From Vulcanisaeta thermophila (lineage in GTDB: Archaea > Thermoproteota > Thermoprotei > Thermoproteales > Thermocladiaceae): 64,000 nt of DNA. The stretch covers positions 413,177 through 477,176 of the forward strand of contig NZ_BCLI01000001.1 in assembly GCF_001748385.1 (NCBI RefSeq), read 5' to 3'. Under the pieces are notes generated by a model. It had not been told where the DNA came from. It made no database searches and worked only from the letters and a program-made list of their open reading frames with translations. The translations under genes were made by a program, and so were the position numbers. This document shows, piece after piece, positions 61,517-64,000 of the stretch; the stretch's first letter is position 1, and each line of letters opens with the position of its first letter.

Positions 61517-62332
61517 TTAAAGGGGTAGCTTGGTCCTCTCCTTCATGCTTTCAATTAACCAAATCCCCCTCCTCTCAGCCTCCTCCACAGCGCTGGGTGT
61601 TGCCCTTAAGCAATAAATCACCTTGACTACCCTGCCTGGGAATTTATCTGGGAACATGCTAATCGCCTTACTTATCTTCTCATCTATTTTAGCTATCAAC
61701 CTGGGTCCAACCCTGGTCTTGGCTTCACCAATAATGGTTACTTGATTATTGGTCCCATAAACATCAAACTCAAACCTAGAGTTAAGGATAATCCTATCAG
61801 TACTCAATTCAATACCCCTACCCCTGAGCAGATGCGTTATTACGTCATTAGCCTCCTCCTCAATGGATGATGTTAAATTATCTAGGGTTCTCCTAATATC
61901 ATTAATATCCCTCCTCATTCTCCTTATTTCCCGCCATATCTTATTATTCTCCTCCCACAACTTATTCTGACCCTCCCTTAATGCCCTTAATTCCTCCGCA
62001 TGCCTTTGCTCCACCTCTCTAATCGCCTTGACTTCCTCCCATAGTTTATTGTTTTCCTCCCTTAATGCTTTAACCTCCTCCCAAAGCTTACTCTCACCCT
62101 CCCTTAAAGCCCTCAGCTCCTCCAATATCTTATCCTGCCTACTTAATGAGTCCTTGAGTATATTGAGCATTGAGTTAATGACATTAACAACACCACCAAC
62201 AACCTCAGTAAGCCTATCAATGGAAGCCTTAATATCAATAATACCAAGCTTAGCAGCAACAGTAAGCCTGAACTCCTCATCCTCATCCAAAGCCCTCAAA
62301 AACCTCCTCTTATCCTCAGGACTAAGGCTCAT
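61517..62332 (-). CDS. Coiled-coil protein with a PD-(D/E)XK nuclease-like domain
   Basis: A 271-residue protein. Residues ~65-150 are a coiled coil built from a 14-residue repeat, LREGESKLWEEVKA, LREENNKLWEEVKA, IREVEQRHAEELRA, LREGQNKLWEENNK. The C-terminal ~100 residues have RFEFDVYGTNNQVTIIGEAKTRVG, which fits the PD-(D/E)XK core (Asp, then E-x-K on the next strand), followed by VVKVIYCLRATPSAVEEAERRGIWLIE. This is the DUF3782-like layout common in thermophilic archaea. A nuclease role is plausible but unproven. It stands alone. Confidence 0.7.
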   Translation of the reverse strand: MSLSPEDKRRFLRALDEDEEFRLTVAAKLGIIDIKASIDRLTEVVGGVVNVINSMLNILKDSLSRQDKILEELRALREGESKLWEEVKALREENNKLWEEVKAIREVEQRHAEELRALREGQNKLWEENNKIWREIRRMRRDINDIRRTLDNLTSSIEEEANDVITHLLRGRGIELSTDRIILNSRFEFDVYGTNNQVTIIGEAKTRVGPRLIAKIDEKISKAISMFPDKFPGRVVKVIYCLRATPSAVEEAERRGIWLIESMKERTKLPL

Positions 62333-62548
62333 CTAATTAAGAAGAAAGGAGGAAATAAACTAAATAAACCTTACGCAAAACCACAGTACCCATGAGCTCA
62401 TCCTACCATCACCGCCATGAAATGTTTTCCCGAGCTCTCCTAACCTGCCTTGCATCTTCCTAAATCACCATGATGCGCCCTGGATTGCTCACGATTTTTG
62501 ACATCCCTCATTGGCCTTTCCCGGTGCCTGCGCGCCCCGATTGGTTAA

Positions 62549-63712
62549 TCACTTCGTTATTGACTTCATGTACTCGCCCTTAATGTGTTGTATGAGTAGT
62601 GGTAGGTTGATGTTCATGGGGCAGACCTCCCTGCAATTGCCCGAGTGGGTGCACAGCATTGCCGCTGGCCCTGCCACCTCGATGCCCCTGGTCACTGCGG
62701 TCCAGGGTATGCCCATGGGCCCTGTGTAGGGTGGTTTGCCGAATAGTGGGCCCACGGCCCAGTACGTGGGGCAGTGCATGCTGCACCTGCCGCACCTAAT
62801 GCATAGTAGTGCTTCCCAGAGCACGGGGTCCCTGGCCGCCCTTCTTCTTCCGTTGTCGATGAGTACCATGTGGAATTCCCTTGGTCCCTGGGCTGGGGAT
62901 ACCCTGAACATCTCCACGTCGCCTGTGGAGCTTGGTCCCGCGGTTAGGTTAACGTAGGTGGGTGGGTAGTGGCCTGCGTAGGCTGCCTGGACCAGGGTCT
63001 CCATGACCGCGTGGTACAGTGTTGGGACTATCTTCTCCACACCATCATACACAATGTGCACTGGGGGGACCACGGTGGTCATCCTTATGTTACCCTCATT
63101 CTCCACCAGGAGCACGGCGCCCGTGTCAGCGGCTATGGCGTTGGCCCCCGTTATCCCCACCTGGGCCTTCATGAACTTATCCCTCAGGAACTCACGGGCA
63201 ACCTGGGCAATGGCCACCGGGTCCGGTTGTACGTTGATTCCAAGTTTCTCCTTCATTACCTGTGCGATTCTTTCCTTGGTCATGTGTAGGGCTGGTGCGA
63301 GTATGTGGCTTGGCTCCTCATTGGCTATTTGTACCAGGAATTCCCCTAGGTCCGTTTCCCAAACCTCATTACCCAACTCCTGAAGGTATGGCCTAAGCCC
63401 CGTTTCTGTGGCCACGTTGTTCTTACTCATCACAATGACCTTTCCACTACCCACTATCTTACCAACGATTTCCCTGGCCTCCTGGGGCGTATTAGCTAGG
63501 TAGAACCTGCCCCCAATCCTCTCCACGGACTTCCTGGTCATCTCGATGTAATGGTCCAGGTTCTTGATAACCTCCTCCTTGGCCTTCCTAAGCTCCCTGG
63601 CCAGGTCCTTTATGTACGGGTACTGCTCCAGGATTCTGTATACTGAGGGTATGTTCGAGGACTTAGCCCTCTCTATGGCCGTTTCCCAACCACTGGGTGG
63701 GTTTAATGACAT
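62549..63712 (-). CDS. LutB-like LUD-domain iron-sulfur protein
   Basis: A 387-residue protein. An N-terminal LUD (lactate utilisation) domain has [39 protein letters not shown] and [11 protein letters not shown]. Next is a two-cluster ferredoxin region [12 protein letters not shown] and [12 protein letters not shown] for two [4Fe-4S] clusters. LutB acts with LutA and LutC in L-lactate oxidation; neither is adjacent in the window. The N-terminal helix [20 protein letters not shown] is typical. Promoter-like ATATTTAAG lies upstream. Confidence 0.85.
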   Translation of the reverse strand: MSLNPPSGWETAIERAKSSNIPSVYRILEQYPYIKDLARELRKAKEEVIKNLDHYIEMTRKSVERIGGRFYLANTPQEAREIVGKIVGSGKVIVMSKNNVATETGLRPYLQELGNEVWETDLGEFLVQIANEEPSHILAPALHMTKERIAQVMKEKLGINVQPDPVAIAQVAREFLRDKFMKAQVGITGANAIAADTGAVLLVENEGNIRMTTVVPPVHIVYDGVEKIVPTLYHAVMETLVQAAYAGHYPPTYVNLTAGPSSTGDVEMFRVSPAQGPREFHMVLIDNGRRRAARDPVLWEALLCIRCGRCSMHCPTYWAVGPLFGKPPYTGPMGIPWTAVTRGIEVAGPAAMLCTHSGNCREVCPMNINLPLLIQHIKGEYMKSITK

Positions 63713-63753
63713 ACAATTGATTGTTGTGATGACTCAATATTTAAGTGATTAGG

Positions 63754-64000
63754 CTAACCCATTTTACCTCTGGCTTCAATGAACCTCATAATTTCATCCT
63801 CAAAGAAGCCGCTGTACTCCTCCACGGAGCCATCACTACCCACAACCTCCAGGGCTGGGCGCCCACTCAGTACTTCACCAGCTATGACCGCGTTTACGCC
63901 CAGGTTGTTTAGCCTGGAGAGTGCCTCGTCAACCCTCTCCCTGGGTATCGTGGCTATTAGCATGCCGGAGCTTAGGCTCCTTAGTGGGTCCAGGCCCAGT
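63754..64000 (-). CDS. C-terminal part of an AIR synthase/HypE-like protein, cut by the window edge
   Basis: The reading frame stays open from the window end through 63754, giving about 81 residues. LGLDPLRSLSSGMLIATIPRE followed by RVDEALSRLNNLGVNAVIAGEV corresponds to the C-terminal domain of the AIR synthase superfamily (PurM, HypE, SelD, ThiL), where the SSG-M/L-L-I-A motif is typical. The ATG at 63963 is internal, not the start. The catalytic N-terminal domain is outside the window, so the specific member cannot be named. Confidence 0.7.
   Translation of the reverse strand, partial: LGLDPLRSLSSGMLIATIPRERVDEALSRLNNLGVNAVIAGEVLSGRPALEVVGSDGSVEEYSGFFEDEIMRFIEARGKMG

Noticed and set aside
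61867-62140. Tandem short repeats that might suggest a repeat array
   Set aside because: They encode the 14-residue coiled-coil repeat in frame; they are not separated by unique spacers, so this is not a CRISPR array.
1-64000. Search for CRISPR arrays, insertion sequences, rRNA and integrase attachment sites
   Set aside because: No regularly spaced direct repeats, transposase-like ORFs, rRNA-like sequence or duplicated tRNA ends were noticed when reading the window.

Overview
The window looks like a chromosome segment from a hyperthermophilic crenarchaeon of the Thermoproteales, most like the Vulcanisaeta/Caldivirga/Thermocladium group; this is inferred from gene content, since no search could be run. 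The supporting signs are two intron-containing tRNAs with introns at 37/38, encoded CCA ends, many leaderless genes whose start codon lies about 25 nt from a TATA box, AGG-rich arginine codons, C/D-box guide RNA candidates, and archaeal/crenarchaeal families (DUF1512, DUF763, HerA, TmcA, Pcc1, prefoldin beta, L37Ae, SoxL/SoxN-like Rieske and cytochrome b).

Layout. 1-9.0 kb: an ABC exporter, a tRNA-Arg with a 13-nt intron, a SPASM radical SAM enzyme, DUF1512, AsnRS, a Fap7-type kinase and an ArsB/NhaD-type permease. 9.0-18.1 kb: a likely C/D guide RNA, cobS, a short alpha-glucan phosphorylase, DUF763, an M28 peptidase, coaD, a PhoU/AbrB regulator, a METTL5-like methyltransferase and tRNA-Leu. 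18.1-31.9 kb: hemB, an aminotransferase, a HerA-like protein without a P-loop, a MetF-like protein, three surface or pilin-like proteins, tRNA-Pro with a 43-nt intron, a broken glucose dehydrogenase, a beta-hydroxyacid dehydrogenase, MoeA-like, DUF72 and MFS genes. 31.9-41.6 kb: a divergent UbiA/UbiD pair, SufB, heme O synthase, an intact HerA, a short TGT-fold enzyme and another guide RNA candidate. 41.6-45.8 kb: an information-processing cluster (L37Ae, Brix, Pcc1, prefoldin beta, DUF3194, DHH).

45.8-52.1 kb is the most unusual part. A type II/IV secretion ATPase is followed by two genes, which converge on a tightly overlapping four-gene operon. These six proteins appear to share a helix - strand - helix - C-terminal beta-hairpin plan despite very low sequence identity. 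One adds an N-terminal membrane domain, and an RHH regulator lies next to them. No pilus platform protein or prepilin peptidase is seen here. I regard this as the best candidate for an undescribed system in the window.

52.2-64 kb: TmcA, a respiratory block (Rieske, cytochrome b, NuoM-like, NuoL-like) without other complex I subunits, a frameshifted membrane-protein gene, a coiled-coil PD-(D/E)XK-like protein, a LutB-like iron-sulfur protein and the 3' part of an AIR-synthase-like gene. Gene decay is scattered (gdh, a 27-codon dehydrogenase remnant, and the 60.7 kb gene). No CRISPR array, insertion sequence, rRNA or replication origin was seen.
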